64,000 nucleotides of DNA from Enterocloster clostridioformis. Its GTDB lineage: Bacteria > Bacillota > Clostridia > Lachnospirales > Lachnospiraceae. Both the position numbers and the translations under genes were made by a program. The notes beneath the pieces are model-generated. The model saw nothing but the letters and a program-made list of their open reading frames with translations. It made no database searches and had not been told where the DNA came from. Shown piece after piece: positions 25,362-34,256 of the stretch. Each line of letters begins with the position of its first letter. Positions within the stretch are counted from its first letter, which is position 1. The stretch lies in contig NZ_JAIWZC010000001.1 of NCBI RefSeq assembly GCF_020297485.1, positions 2,170,001 to 2,234,000 of the forward strand, read 5' to 3'.

Positions 25362-26324
25362 CTATCCGTTCAGCTTCACCCTTGGGTCCAGAGCCGCCGT
25401 CATAATATCAACAAAGGTACTGGCAAACAAGGTCATAAATACAAAGAGCAGGGCTAACATCATAACCAGGTTATAGTTTTGAGAACGTACTGCAGTATTA
25501 AACGCACTTCCTATTCCTGGCCACTGAAATACTGTTTCAATTACTACGGAACCTGCGATCAGCGTTGGCAGGCGGAAACCAATTAATACAATTACAGGAG
25601 TAAGAGACACCCTGAATCCATGTATCAGATTTACCCTCCATTCCGGTATCCCTTTACTTCTTGCAGTTTTTATGTAATCTTTATTCATCGTATCCAGCAT
25701 ACTGCTTCTGGCATATCGCATTACACCCGCAGTCATAGAAACTCCCAGCACAAGAGCTGGTAATACCATGTATTTTGCACGATCTAAAAAGGTTACTGCA
25801 TTGGTATCCGTACGCCCTCCAACCGGCAGCCACCCTAAATTCAAAGCAAAAATTAAAATAGCGCATACGCCAAAGAAAAACTGGGGAATCGAAACTCCAA
25901 TCATACCTGCCACAGTCAGAACATTGTCTCCAATGCTTCCTTTATAAATAGCACCTAACACTCCCAGAATACTTCCAAGAGCGGTGGAAATCAATAAGGC
26001 CGCCACTGCCAGCTCCAGCGTAGCAGGAAGTCTTTGCGCCATAATTTGAATAACCGGAACTCCGCTGGAGGTACTATAACCAAAATCTCCCTGTAAAATT
26101 CGGAACAACCACTTAAAATATCTTATAACAAAGGGATCATCTAATCCATACTGTGCCCTTAAAGCTGCCATTTGTTCATTCGTTAACCGGGCTAGGGATT
26201 CCGGATCCATTAAATAAGAGGTAGGATCTCCTGGCGTCAAATCTAACAGCCAATAGATGATAAAGGTAATAATCAGCAGCATCGGAATCATTCCCAGGAT
26301 TTTTTTCACTGTATACTTAAGCAT
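25362..26324 (-). CDS. Dipeptide/oligopeptide-type ABC transporter permease (DppB/OppB)
   Basis: The 320-residue membrane protein opens with MLKYTVKKILGMIPMLLIITFI, the typical DppB start. It has six membrane segments, the pre-EAA region MLDTMNKDYIKTARSKGIPEWRVNLIHGF, and the C-terminal PRVKLNG. It is the second half of the channel. The gap to the upstream binding-protein gene is 200 bases and contains a 119-bp imperfect inverted-repeat element, which may uncouple expression of the binding protein from the rest. Confidence 0.94.
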   Translation of the reverse strand: MLKYTVKKILGMIPMLLIITFIIYWLLDLTPGDPTSYLMDPESLARLTNEQMAALRAQYGLDDPFVIRYFKWLFRILQGDFGYSTSSGVPVIQIMAQRLPATLELAVAALLISTALGSILGVLGAIYKGSIGDNVLTVAGMIGVSIPQFFFGVCAILIFALNLGWLPVGGRTDTNAVTFLDRAKYMVLPALVLGVSMTAGVMRYARSSMLDTMNKDYIKTARSKGIPEWRVNLIHGFRVSLTPVIVLIGFRLPTLIAGSVVIETVFQWPGIGSAFNTAVRSQNYNLVMMLALLFVFMTLFASTFVDIMTAALDPRVKLNG

Positions 26325-26366
26325 GTTTAGCCTTCCTTTCTGATTCGTCCCATTCTCATAAAGAAA

Positions 26367-26485
26367 GGGAGTGTCTCAAAAGTCATTTTCATTCAGAAAT
26401 CATGCCATGTAGAAATTTTATAACAGTGAGATACACTGCATATGGTATGATTTTGCTTCTAAAGCGACTTTTAAGACACACTCCC
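26367..26485. repeat. Imperfect 20-bp terminal inverted repeats (MITE-like) inside the dpp-type operon
   Basis: GGGAGTGTCTCAAAAGTC at 26367-26384 is matched at 26466-26485 by the complement of GGGAGTGTGTCTTAAAAGTC, enclosing about 80 AT-rich bases with no coding capacity. The ends start GGGA and resemble IS1182-type termini. No clear target duplication is visible. As RNA it would form a long hairpin between the binding-protein gene and the permease genes, which could also act as a processing or attenuation site. Confidence 0.6.
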
Positions 26486-26524
26486 CATCCTTACACGTAT
26501 ATAAAACAAATTGAATTGTTTATC

Positions 26525-28207
26525 TTACTTTACAACCCAGTTCTGAACTCCCCAGTTAAAATTAAACTGTGGATTACCAATCGCCTCAATTCCTTCTACT
26601 CTATCACTATGTAACAAATAGATTGGCTGGTAATATAATGGGATTTCAAATAATGTTTCGTTTTCGTATTTCTGCAATTCAAAGAACGCCTTTTTCTGTA
26701 CCTCCGCATCTGCAGAAGCATTTGTTGCAGCAATTAATTCATCCAGCTTTGGATCGCCAGGCGTGTGTGAATTAATAGAGTAGCCGGTTGCGTATCTGTC
26801 ATAGTACTCATGTAAGGACAGCGCCGCATTTGCCGCATAACACATATCCCAGTCTACCGCTCTAGGTCCATTGACCGGATCCTCCGGCGCTTTCCAAAGG
26901 ATTGTTGCAAGGTCTCCCTCTACCAGGCTTGCATTCATCTTAATTCCAACTTCCGCAAGATACTGCTGGATAACTGCCATTAAATCCTGAGTTGCCTGAT
27001 CTGTATAGTAGTAAACTACTTTAATCTCTCTATTAGAATCCCAGCCCACTTCCGCTAATAGCTGTTTTGCTTTCTCAGGATTGTAATCGTAATTATTTAA
27101 TCCATCCACCTTATCCGATCCGTCAGGGGTTAAACTATTGGCAGGAACGCCTGCCCCATTCATAACGCCTTCACAGATAGCGGCCATATCGATTGCATAA
27201 GCAATCGCCTGGCGTACTCTAATATCCGAAAGAGCACCTGGAGTTCCATCCGCATTAGGGAATTTATTCACATAGAAAAGCCTTGTATAACGCACATCCA
27301 CTTTATCCAATGTAATACCTGCCTGCCCTTCTAGTGCCTGCACGTCAGCAATGTTTTTTGTGTATGCATAATCCAGCTTTCCAGCTTTTGCATTTGTAAC
27401 AAAGTTAGGATCCGAATCTCCGGCGCTGGGATTTAAGTGGATTTTGTAGTTTGCCACTCCACCGTAGTATCCTTCAAAAGGTGCCAATATTGTATAATTC
27501 CCCATCTGCACCTCCTCCACTTTAAAAGGGCCGGAACCAATCGGATGCTGGAAGTACTCTGCCTGCTGCAGGCTCACAGGATCCACATCTGCCAGATATT
27601 TTTTCGGCAATGGCGCAAATTGTGTAAATACCAGCAATGCATCAGGAGCTACCCTATCGAAGTTTAACGTAATCGTATTTCCGTCAACTACAATACCGGA
27701 AATATGTTCCGCACTTCCATCTAAATAAGCGCCAGAGCCTTCTATGGCTTCAAAAGCGGAGCGAAATACGGAGTTTAATACGGTTGTCTTTAACGCATAC
27801 TCAATATTCCATTGAATTTCTTCTGCTGTAATTGGCGCCCCATCATGCCAGGTTATCCCATCTCTTAAGGTGAATTTTAAATAAGAACCATCTTCTGCCA
27901 TTTCATAGCTGGAAGCCAGCTCTCCCTCACCGGATATAGGAGATAAATTCTCGTCTGCAAGCAGTAAACGAGCATACAAAGTTTTATTATACATATAAGT
28001 TCCCGGATTTAACCAAGGGGTTTCAAAGAACTCTGTAGGTCCTCCATTAGAGTAAAGCACTCCTGCCTCGCCCGCAGGCATTGCTTCCGTACCTCCTTCT
28101 GCTTTTATCCCTGTTCCTGTTGCAGTCTCCTGTCCACCGCCGCAGCCTGCTAGAAGAGCCATACTTATAGACGCTGCAAAAATCAAAGAGAACAGTTTCT
28201 TTTTCAT
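26525..28207 (-). CDS. Dipeptide/oligopeptide-type ABC transporter substrate-binding lipoprotein (family 5)
   Basis: The lipoprotein is about 560 residues: signal peptide MKKKLFSLIFAASISMALLAGC with lipobox LLAGC, then a polar linker and an SBP_bac_5 domain. Markers include DGITWHDGAPITAEEIQWNIEYAL and DIRVRQAIAYAIDMAAICEGVMNG, the signature region of DppA/OppA proteins. It captures the ligand outside the membrane for the permease pair. ATG 28207 follows a purine-rich ribosome site and places the lipobox at a normal distance; an upstream start at 28234 would add nine residues. It is the first gene of the operon, with the promoter presumably in the AT-rich gap upstream. Confidence 0.94.
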   Translation of the reverse strand: MKKKLFSLIFAASISMALLAGCGGGQETATGTGIKAEGGTEAMPAGEAGVLYSNGGPTEFFETPWLNPGTYMYNKTLYARLLLADENLSPISGEGELASSYEMAEDGSYLKFTLRDGITWHDGAPITAEEIQWNIEYALKTTVLNSVFRSAFEAIEGSGAYLDGSAEHISGIVVDGNTITLNFDRVAPDALLVFTQFAPLPKKYLADVDPVSLQQAEYFQHPIGSGPFKVEEVQMGNYTILAPFEGYYGGVANYKIHLNPSAGDSDPNFVTNAKAGKLDYAYTKNIADVQALEGQAGITLDKVDVRYTRLFYVNKFPNADGTPGALSDIRVRQAIAYAIDMAAICEGVMNGAGVPANSLTPDGSDKVDGLNNYDYNPEKAKQLLAEVGWDSNREIKVVYYYTDQATQDLMAVIQQYLAEVGIKMNASLVEGDLATILWKAPEDPVNGPRAVDWDMCYAANAALSLHEYYDRYATGYSINSHTPGDPKLDELIAATNASADAEVQKKAFFELQKYENETLFEIPLYYQPIYLLHSDRVEGIEAIGNPQFNFNWGVQNWVVK

Positions 28208-29185
28208 TCTTTCCCTTTCTCCTTCCTTTGGCATATTGCCTAATATTGTAAAGCAAATATTATAAAATAAAGTTTTTATAAATATATTTATTTTTTAATT
28301 TATTTTCAATACTTCGCTATTATATTAAATGTTCTTTCAGAATCTTCACTTATTTATACAAATCATCTATCATATATCCTTTATGATTTGTCTATTTATT
28401 CCATAACTTTTATTTTTATTTCTAAAATTCTCTTAAATATATAATTATTTTCGCAAGGATGTGAACTGAATTTTTATATAAACATTCCATGTCCCGCACA
28501 CCTGGCACCACCATAAATGAAACTGTGAGGATGGACGGATATTGAATTTATTTTCCAAGCCTAATGTAAAACCCATCGCCTTTAGGCAGTAGAGCTTCAG
28601 TAGCATTTCCTTTAAGTAGAGGCAGTGATATAATTAACATGCTGGGAGATGCGTAAAAATGGCGAATTATATACTTTGAAAAATCTGAGTGTTTATTGAA
28701 ATCCCGCATGTTTTTACTTTTTTTAATTCTACGAACTACACAAATCACATGGCGTAGGATGGATGCTCAATCTCCCTGACAGGACGTTTGGCAACAATCT
28801 CCAGCCCCTGCATCAGAATGCCGTATTACGCTTCGGCAATATCCAGTACATCGTAGGTAAACCTGTTTGAGATTTCATAACTCAACCTCCTGACATGAGT
28901 CAAAAAAGTTGAGTGCTAAACTTTTTTGATTGTTTTTAGAATTATGGGCCTATTATCCCAGACTTCAACTGCAATTGAAAGGTACTCGCTATACAGCGTT
29001 TACTCTTATTCAGTTTGTGTTCTCGTTTTAGAACAGCAAATGTCACGCTCCGATAAAAAGATGGGTAATAGGCGCTGGCATTAATCCTGACTGTACCCAT
29101 ATCGGTTGCACAGGCGGCAAACCATGGACATCAACAGTCTTTCTCTGAATACAAGAAAGTGCCTTCGGCACCTCAACTCCCCTGG
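28208..29185. other. AT-rich gap upstream of the dpp-type operon
   Basis: About 980 bases without a convincing gene. The part nearest the binding-protein gene (28210-28480) is very AT-rich and probably holds the operon promoter, but I could not single out one -35/-10 pair. Around 28750-28880 the minus strand gives coding-like pieces with an in-frame stop (for example MQGLEIVAKRPVREIEHPSYAM) that look like a decayed gene I cannot identify. A palindrome at 28902-28927 is listed separately. Confidence 0.5.
28902..28927. terminator. Bidirectional terminator-like palindrome
   Basis: AAAAAAGTT at 28902-28910 and AACTTTTTT at 28919-28927 form a 9-bp A/T-rich stem with an 8-base loop, giving a T-run on either strand. 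The stem is GC-poor, so termination strength is doubtful. It may belong to a lost gene on the minus strand. Confidence 0.35.
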
Positions 29186-29203
29186 CCCCTCATTCATGAG
29201 GGG
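29186..29203. repeat. Perfect hairpin upstream of the IS91-type transposase
   Basis: CCCCTCAT-TC-ATGAGGGG is an 8-bp perfect stem with a two-base loop, 45 bases before the transposase start. A smaller hairpin GTGCC-TTCG-GGCAC-like stem lies just upstream (about 29159-29172). IS91-family elements lack inverted ends but carry terminal hairpins, so this could be part of the element end or its regulatory leader. The element boundaries were not determined. Confidence 0.45.
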
Positions 29204-29247
29204 AATTAGGGCTTGTTTTTTGCGTCATTTTATTCCATAATAATCTC

Positions 29248-30405
29248 ATGAATGTGATTCAGAAGATGCTCAGAGACTATTACGAAATCATTGAATACGA
29301 TATAAAACCCAGACCTGTCGTCATGGAAAACATTGATAAGGTCATTAACTGCGGGGATCCTTCTTATGGTGGCGCCATGTATGGCTGTCCCCATTGCGGT
29401 AACCTCAAGTTCGTTCCTTTCCGCTGCCACTCCAAGTTTTGCCCCTCCTGCGGCGCTAAGTATTCCAATGACAGGTCTACCGCTATGTCTTTTAAATTAA
29501 TACAGTGTACCCATCGCCATCTCGTCTTCACCATTGACGAATCCCTCCGCCGCTTTTTCCTCGAAGACCGCACTCTGCTTAACTGCCTTTTCGAGGCTGT
29601 TTCTGATGTCATCAAAGAATATTTTTTCTCCCTGAACAAATCCAAAAACTTTGTCCCTGGGTTTATCTGTGTCCTTCATACCTTCGGTCGCCCTCCCGGT
29701 TGGAATCCACACATCCACTGTCTCCTTACCGAAGGCGGGTTTTCTGATGATGGTGTCTGGCGCAAGGTCACATATTTCAATTATTCCTACCTCCGTAAAT
29801 CCTTTCAGACTGTTTTGTTAAATAAACTGGAAAAACGCATCGGTCCCTCTTTTAAAAAGATGAAAGCCGCCGTTTACCATAGGGACAGAAATGGATTCTA
29901 CGTTTATGCCAAGCCCAATCTTTGCGACCCAAAATCCATTATTAAATATGTCAGCCGTTATCTTGGCCGCCCTGTCATTGCTCTTTCCAGGATTGATTCC
30001 TACGATGGGGAGATGGTGACTTTCCATTACAATAAGCATGAAGACAACTCTTTTGTAAAAAAGACTCTTCCCGCCATTGATTTCATTAAGCTGCTCATTC
30101 TGCATATACCTGAAAAAAACTTCAAGATGACCCGGTACTATGGGCTTTATGCCAGACACCGGGAGATTGACAATCAGCTCCATAAAGCAGTCCCAAAATC
30201 CAAACACAGGATTCTCCTCGATTTCAACACCTGGCGTAAGCTTTTCCTTCTTACCATGGGGTACGACCCCCTGCAATGCCCAAACTGCAGACATGAAATG
30301 GTCTTTCTAGAGCTGTACCATAAACATGAACGGGTTCCTCTGGATGAATTATACAAAAGGACAAGGATAAGGCATGGCCTTTATCCCCGGTCCCGCTCTG
30401 CTTGA
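29248..30405 (+). CDS. IS91-family HUH transposase
   Basis: The 385-residue protein has an N-terminal zinc-binding domain (CPHCG...CHSKFCPSCG at about residues 48-75), then the HUH motif in WNPHIHCLLTEGG at about 150, and the catalytic tyrosine region KYVSRYLGRP at about residue 235. A C-terminal CPNCRHEM pair forms another zinc site. Such enzymes move by rolling-circle transposition. Length matches clostridial IS91-type elements. A 61-residue conserved companion gene follows 55 bases downstream. It looks intact. The first methionine at 29248 lacks a strong ribosome site but fits family length. Confidence 0.88.
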   Translation: MNVIQKMLRDYYEIIEYDIKPRPVVMENIDKVINCGDPSYGGAMYGCPHCGNLKFVPFRCHSKFCPSCGAKYSNDRSTAMSFKLIQCTHRHLVFTIDESLRRFFLEDRTLLNCLFEAVSDVIKEYFFSLNKSKNFVPGFICVLHTFGRPPGWNPHIHCLLTEGGFSDDGVWRKVTYFNYSYLRKSFQTVLLNKLEKRIGPSFKKMKAAVYHRDRNGFYVYAKPNLCDPKSIIKYVSRYLGRPVIALSRIDSYDGEMVTFHYNKHEDNSFVKKTLPAIDFIKLLILHIPEKNFKMTRYYGLYARHREIDNQLHKAVPKSKHRILLDFNTWRKLFLLTMGYDPLQCPNCRHEMVFLELYHKHERVPLDELYKRTRIRHGLYPRSRSA

Positions 30406-30460
30406 CTTTCTCTCCCATCTGCTTCATACTACATTTATTACAGATGGGAGGCAGTTGCAA

Positions 30461-30646
30461 ATGAATCAAAGATATGTGGATGAACTCAGACAAAAATACA
30501 TCAAAAATCCTCCAGAAGGAATGACACCCAAACTGGTCAGAAATATGACCGATTCTGATTTATTGGATATGCATTACTTTTTAACTGAAGATGACGACCT
30601 CGACGATGATGGATGGGAAGAAGGGTTCTATATCGACCTGTTCTAA
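30461..30646 (+). CDS. Small acidic protein accompanying the IS91-type transposase
   Basis: This 61-residue protein starts at ATG 30461, with GGGAGG about nine bases upstream, reads MNQRYVDELRQKYIKNPPEG, and ends in a very acidic tail (TEDDDLDDDGWEEGFYIDLF). The frame is open further upstream to 30374 but with no ribosome site. I recognise no domain. Its position directly after the transposase gene on the same strand suggests it belongs to the element, possibly as an accessory or regulatory protein. Function unknown. Confidence 0.7.
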   Translation: MNQRYVDELRQKYIKNPPEGMTPKLVRNMTDSDLLDMHYFLTEDDDLDDDGWEEGFYIDLF

Positions 30647-30720
30647 ATCACCGTCTGTTTTCTATACCCTCCTTTGGCAGAATCATTAGTTTACATAACT
30701 TTATTTCAGCAAGGACTTTG

Positions 30721-32621
30721 GTAAGTAGGTAAGCCCCTTACAGGGCTTACCCCTCTCAGAACCGGACATGCAGCTTTCCCGCATCCGGCTCCCTGCAAAG
30801 CTAATACATCTACAGTTATCCGTATATACTGACATAAATACGTGGCCGCACAAGCGGGAACTGTCTCATTAGTTCCTTATATCCTTCCTTCGTATAGCTC
30901 CTTCTCTGACTTCTTCTGTTCAGCCAGTAGAATAACCTAAACCATACCACATTATTGAATGAGTTCAGGCTTCTTGAATTGTCAGTAATTCCGTAATAAT
31001 GATAATAACCAGTCAGTACTTCATTTAGTTTCTTTACTATCCTGTTTATCTCCAGAAACCTCATGTCTCTTATCATGGCGTTTATTTCCCTGCTTTTCTT
31101 TGCAAGCTTTTTCTTACTGGTTTTCCTCTTTACTCTGAACTTTCCCGTCCTGCCATGCGAACAGTAATGCGTGAATCCCAGGAATGTGAACGTCTCCGGC
31201 CTCCCTTTTCCCCGGTCTTTCCGGTTACTTTCTGCGAATCGGCCAAATTCAATCAACCTTGTCTTGCTTTCCTCCAATTCTAGTCCAAAGTACTTCATTC
31301 TGCGCTTTAAGTGTTCATAAAATATTTCTGCATCTGATTTATATTGGAAGCATCCCACAAAATCATCCGCATAGACTACCAGCCCCGCATATCCTCTCAT
31401 CACTGGCTGTACTTTCTCCCTGAACCACCATATCAGCACATAGTGCATATATATATTGGCTATGACCGGGGAGCAGTCCGAGCCTTGGCCTGCCCCTTCT
31501 TCTGTCTCCTCATATCTGAAATCTCTCATGATTCCCGCTTTCAGCATCCGTCTTACCAGTCTGATAATGGTCGGGTCTTTTATCCGCGATTCTATGAACT
31601 TTACTATCCATTCATGGTCTAAATGGTCGAAAAACCCTTTAATGTCTGCGTCCAGCACCCAATTCGTCTTTTCCCTTTCCAGCATCCCATTCAGTCTCCT
31701 TAATGCCATGTGGCAGTTCCTTCCTGGGCGGAATCCCATCATTTCTTCGTAGAAATGGGGCTCGAACACTGCTTCCAGTATTCGCCTTAGCGCTTCCTGT
31801 ACTAACTTATCCTCATAGCAGGATATACTGAGCGGGCGGGTCTTTCCATTTTCTTTTGGTATTTCCACCCGTTTTGCCGGTTTGGGCTTGTATGCCTTCT
31901 TCTTCATTTTCCTGATTAATTCATCTAAGTTTTCTTCCAAATTTACTTCGTAGTCCTCTTTGGTAATTCCATCAATTCCTACCGCTTTCTTTCCATCCAT
32001 CTCCTTGTGGCATTCTTTCAGTAACTCTTTATTAATCAGATGCCCTATGGACGTAAATACCATTTCCGGATGTTCGCTTGACAACTGTGATATTCTCGCC
32101 AATTTCGTTTCCATAATTTCTCCTGTCTCTGCGTACAGATTATGTTTCCTCTTTGATATGACTTTGCATGGCTGACCTGCGAGGACAGGTCTCTCTCGAC
32201 TTCCACCGCTTTTTTTTGCTGTGTACTATTCGGCCATCCGACTTCTGCCGGCCATTTACGGTTCTCCTTTCTACCGTTGTTCCGTATACCGGGCTTACGC
32301 AACCTGCCCGGAGCCTGGCAGACCTCCCCAGTTGACTTAAAATCCTTGATTACATGACCAGCCTTAAAACCCCGGGGAAGCAGCTGCATTCTCGCTCTTA
32401 ACGACTACAGCTGTGTTGCTTTCAGTGTATAGGAGCACTTCTGCCTTCCCAATTTCATTTTAATATCGAAGCTATATACGGCTATGCCCTGCAATCCCGC
32501 TGTCTACGCTTAGCAGGCAACATCGCTGCTGTCCACCCAAGACTCGCTTGATGCGGTATAGCTTGTACCTTACACCGTGGGACTCTCACCCACTAAATTT
32601 CAAGCCCTTAGCTGGGCGCAC
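30721..32621 (-). mobile_element. Group II intron (about 1.9 kb) encoding a reverse transcriptase
   Basis: On the minus strand the element opens at 32621 with GTGCGCCCAGC, matching the GUGYG 5' end, and continues through a structured leader to the reverse transcriptase gene. Downstream of that gene, 30790-30750 folds as domain V: GAGCCGGATGCGG-GAAA-side stem with the partner GTCCGGTTC and the catalytic AGC. Domain VI follows as a GTAAGCCC / GGGCTTAC hairpin, and a terminal TTAC ends near 30721. Flanking sequence would be CAAAGTCC on the 3' exon side. Exact ends are inferred from consensus. Confidence 0.88.
30816..32114 (-). CDS. ltrA: Group II intron reverse transcriptase/maturase
   Basis: The 432-residue protein has RT blocks in order: AVGIDGITKEDYE, KTRPLSISCYEDKLVQEALRRILE, FRPGRNCHMALRRL, VLDADIKGFFDHLDHEW, GAGQGSDCSPVIANIYMHYVL, and the catalytic YADD in LVVYADDFVGCF. 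The maturase X domain is at the C-terminus (KKLNEVLTGYYHYYGI). No HNH endonuclease domain follows, so it belongs to an En-minus lineage that probably primes on nascent DNA strands. It splices and mobilises its host intron. All key residues are present and the frame is uninterrupted. Confidence 0.94.
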   Translation of the reverse strand: METKLARISQLSSEHPEMVFTSIGHLINKELLKECHKEMDGKKAVGIDGITKEDYEVNLEENLDELIRKMKKKAYKPKPAKRVEIPKENGKTRPLSISCYEDKLVQEALRRILEAVFEPHFYEEMMGFRPGRNCHMALRRLNGMLEREKTNWVLDADIKGFFDHLDHEWIVKFIESRIKDPTIIRLVRRMLKAGIMRDFRYEETEEGAGQGSDCSPVIANIYMHYVLIWWFREKVQPVMRGYAGLVVYADDFVGCFQYKSDAEIFYEHLKRRMKYFGLELEESKTRLIEFGRFAESNRKDRGKGRPETFTFLGFTHYCSHGRTGKFRVKRKTSKKKLAKKSREINAMIRDMRFLEINRIVKKLNEVLTGYYHYYGITDNSRSLNSFNNVVWFRLFYWLNRRSQRRSYTKEGYKELMRQFPLVRPRIYVSIYG

Positions 32622-32860
32622 CCTATAATATAAAAAAGTCGTCCAGGCAGACTCTTTTATTAAAATTTTTATACTGTCTCACCGACTAAACAGATTTGTC
32701 CTTGCTGTGGGGCTTATACGAAACGTGTCCATGATTACCGCTTACAGGAGGTACAGGATATTCCCTTACAAGGAAAACAGGTCATCCTGGTCCTTCGTAA
32801 ACAACGCTATTTCTGCCCTTCCTGTCACAAACGTTTTACGGAACCCTGCTCGTTCCTGCC

Positions 32861-34256
32861 TAGTATAACTCGATTTAAATAAGCTTACAATTTAAGCATT
32901 GGTAGTAATCTGATTTCTTGGCTTACGTGTCCGTGCTTTGGGCGCACGTTTCCCTTGGTTTTCAGGACTTGCTGCTTTCGCATTTACAACTTCATAGACG
33001 ATTGTGCCCACATCCTCTTCCGAAAGATCAATCGTGTCCAAGCGGTATTTCCATTTGTAGGGGACGGGAACCTCATTGATTTCTTCAAAGTATTTCAAAA
33101 TCCGTTCCTTTAGTTCCTTTTTCGAGCCTACACGAATCCCGGACAACATCTGGCGGGTCATTTTGCTGAAAAAGCCTTCCACCATATTCAGCCAGGAGCC
33201 ATGTGTGGGTGTGAACACAAATTCAAACCTTCCAGGAACTGTATTCAGATATTCCTGTGTCTCCCTGGATGTATGGGCGGAGTGGTTATCCAGTATAAGC
33301 CGTATTTTGTCCCCTTTTGGGTATTTCTCATCCAATATTTTAAGGAATGTTACAAAATCGCTGCTTTTATGAGTATTGCTTACCAGTGGGATAGCTTCCC
33401 CGGTCAACAGGTCAATCGCTGCCAATAGGGAGAGCGTCCCCAGACGTTTATACTCATAATCACGCTGTACGGTGGACATTTTTTCCGTACTGGCAGCCGG
33501 GGGCCTGTCCCCGGTTGTGGTGGCAATCGCTTGGATCCCGGGCTTTTCATCATAGGATAATGTATGTACCGGCTCTTCATCACCGGCAAACGGAATCAAA
33601 CTTCCATTTTCATCAAAGCGGAGTTCAACCTGTTTGTAAATGACCAGCACATCATGCATCTTCTTTTCAAAGTCAGGATCCCGTTTTTCACAATAATAGG
33701 TGACCTTATGGGGATTAAGCATTGCTTTCCTAAGTATCTTCCGGATAGAAAACTCAGATGCTGTCGCCATACGGGGATATCCTTCCTGTTCAGCAACGGA
33801 ATTGATGTAGCGGGTAAGGCTCAATGGATACCATAACTCTGCCGGGAGGCCGAATGCGGAAGGCTTTTGGCAGGCAATATTGATTACCCATGCCTTTGCA
33901 TCATCGGTAATTTCAATCCTGCGGCCACGGCCTTTACTGTCTTCCATGGCAGCTTTTACGCCTGATTCCATATATTTTTTCAGGCAGAGCTTTACCGTCG
34001 GTCTCGAAATATCGAGTTTGTCAGCAATGGCTTCATCTGCCATGCCATCTGATTTTAATAAGAGGATTTTGGCTCTCCTGTGGACTCTGGCTTCAACAGT
34101 CCCCTTCTGTAGAATGGACTTTAAATATGACTTATCATCATTGGAAAGAAAAATAGGCGTAGCACTCTTTGGCATCATTTTACCTCCTGAAATGGTCTAT
34201 AAGTATTATACCATTTCAGGATAATAATGTAAACTTATTAAAATAGAGTCATACTA
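32861..34256 (-). mobile_element. IS630-family insertion sequence, apparently intact (about 1396 bp)
   Basis: The element is bounded by inverted ends (TAGTATAACTCGATTT on the left; the complement of TAGTATGACTCTATTT on the right) with TA at both edges, and encodes one full transposase. It interrupts an ISL3 transposase gene, so it is the younger insertion. Its ends and subterminal sequence are nearly identical to the 142-bp miniature element at 137-278. Confidence 0.92.
32892..34178 (-). CDS. IS630-family DDE transposase
   Basis: The 428-residue transposase has an N-terminal helix-turn-helix region (DEAIADKLDISRPTVKLCLKKY) and a second HTH-like module to about residue 150. The DDE catalytic core follows: first aspartate in HTLSYDEKPGIQ, second in IRLILDNHSAHTS, and glutamate in HGSWLNMVEGFFSKM. 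AGGAGG stands four bases before ATG 34178, with a second ATG immediately after. The gene ends 30 bases inside the left terminal repeat. It appears active. It is the probable source of transposase for the miniature element at the left of the window. Confidence 0.94.
   Translation of the reverse strand: MMPKSATPIFLSNDDKSYLKSILQKGTVEARVHRRAKILLLKSDGMADEAIADKLDISRPTVKLCLKKYMESGVKAAMEDSKGRGRRIEITDDAKAWVINIACQKPSAFGLPAELWYPLSLTRYINSVAEQEGYPRMATASEFSIRKILRKAMLNPHKVTYYCEKRDPDFEKKMHDVLVIYKQVELRFDENGSLIPFAGDEEPVHTLSYDEKPGIQAIATTTGDRPPAASTEKMSTVQRDYEYKRLGTLSLLAAIDLLTGEAIPLVSNTHKSSDFVTFLKILDEKYPKGDKIRLILDNHSAHTSRETQEYLNTVPGRFEFVFTPTHGSWLNMVEGFFSKMTRQMLSGIRVGSKKELKERILKYFEEINEVPVPYKWKYRLDTIDLSEEDVGTIVYEVVNAKAASPENQGKRAPKARTRKPRNQITTNA

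Noticed and set aside
28548..28748. Minus-strand open frame of 66 codons upstream of the dpp-type operon
   Set aside because: No ribosome site, AT-driven composition and no recognisable motif; not supported as a gene.
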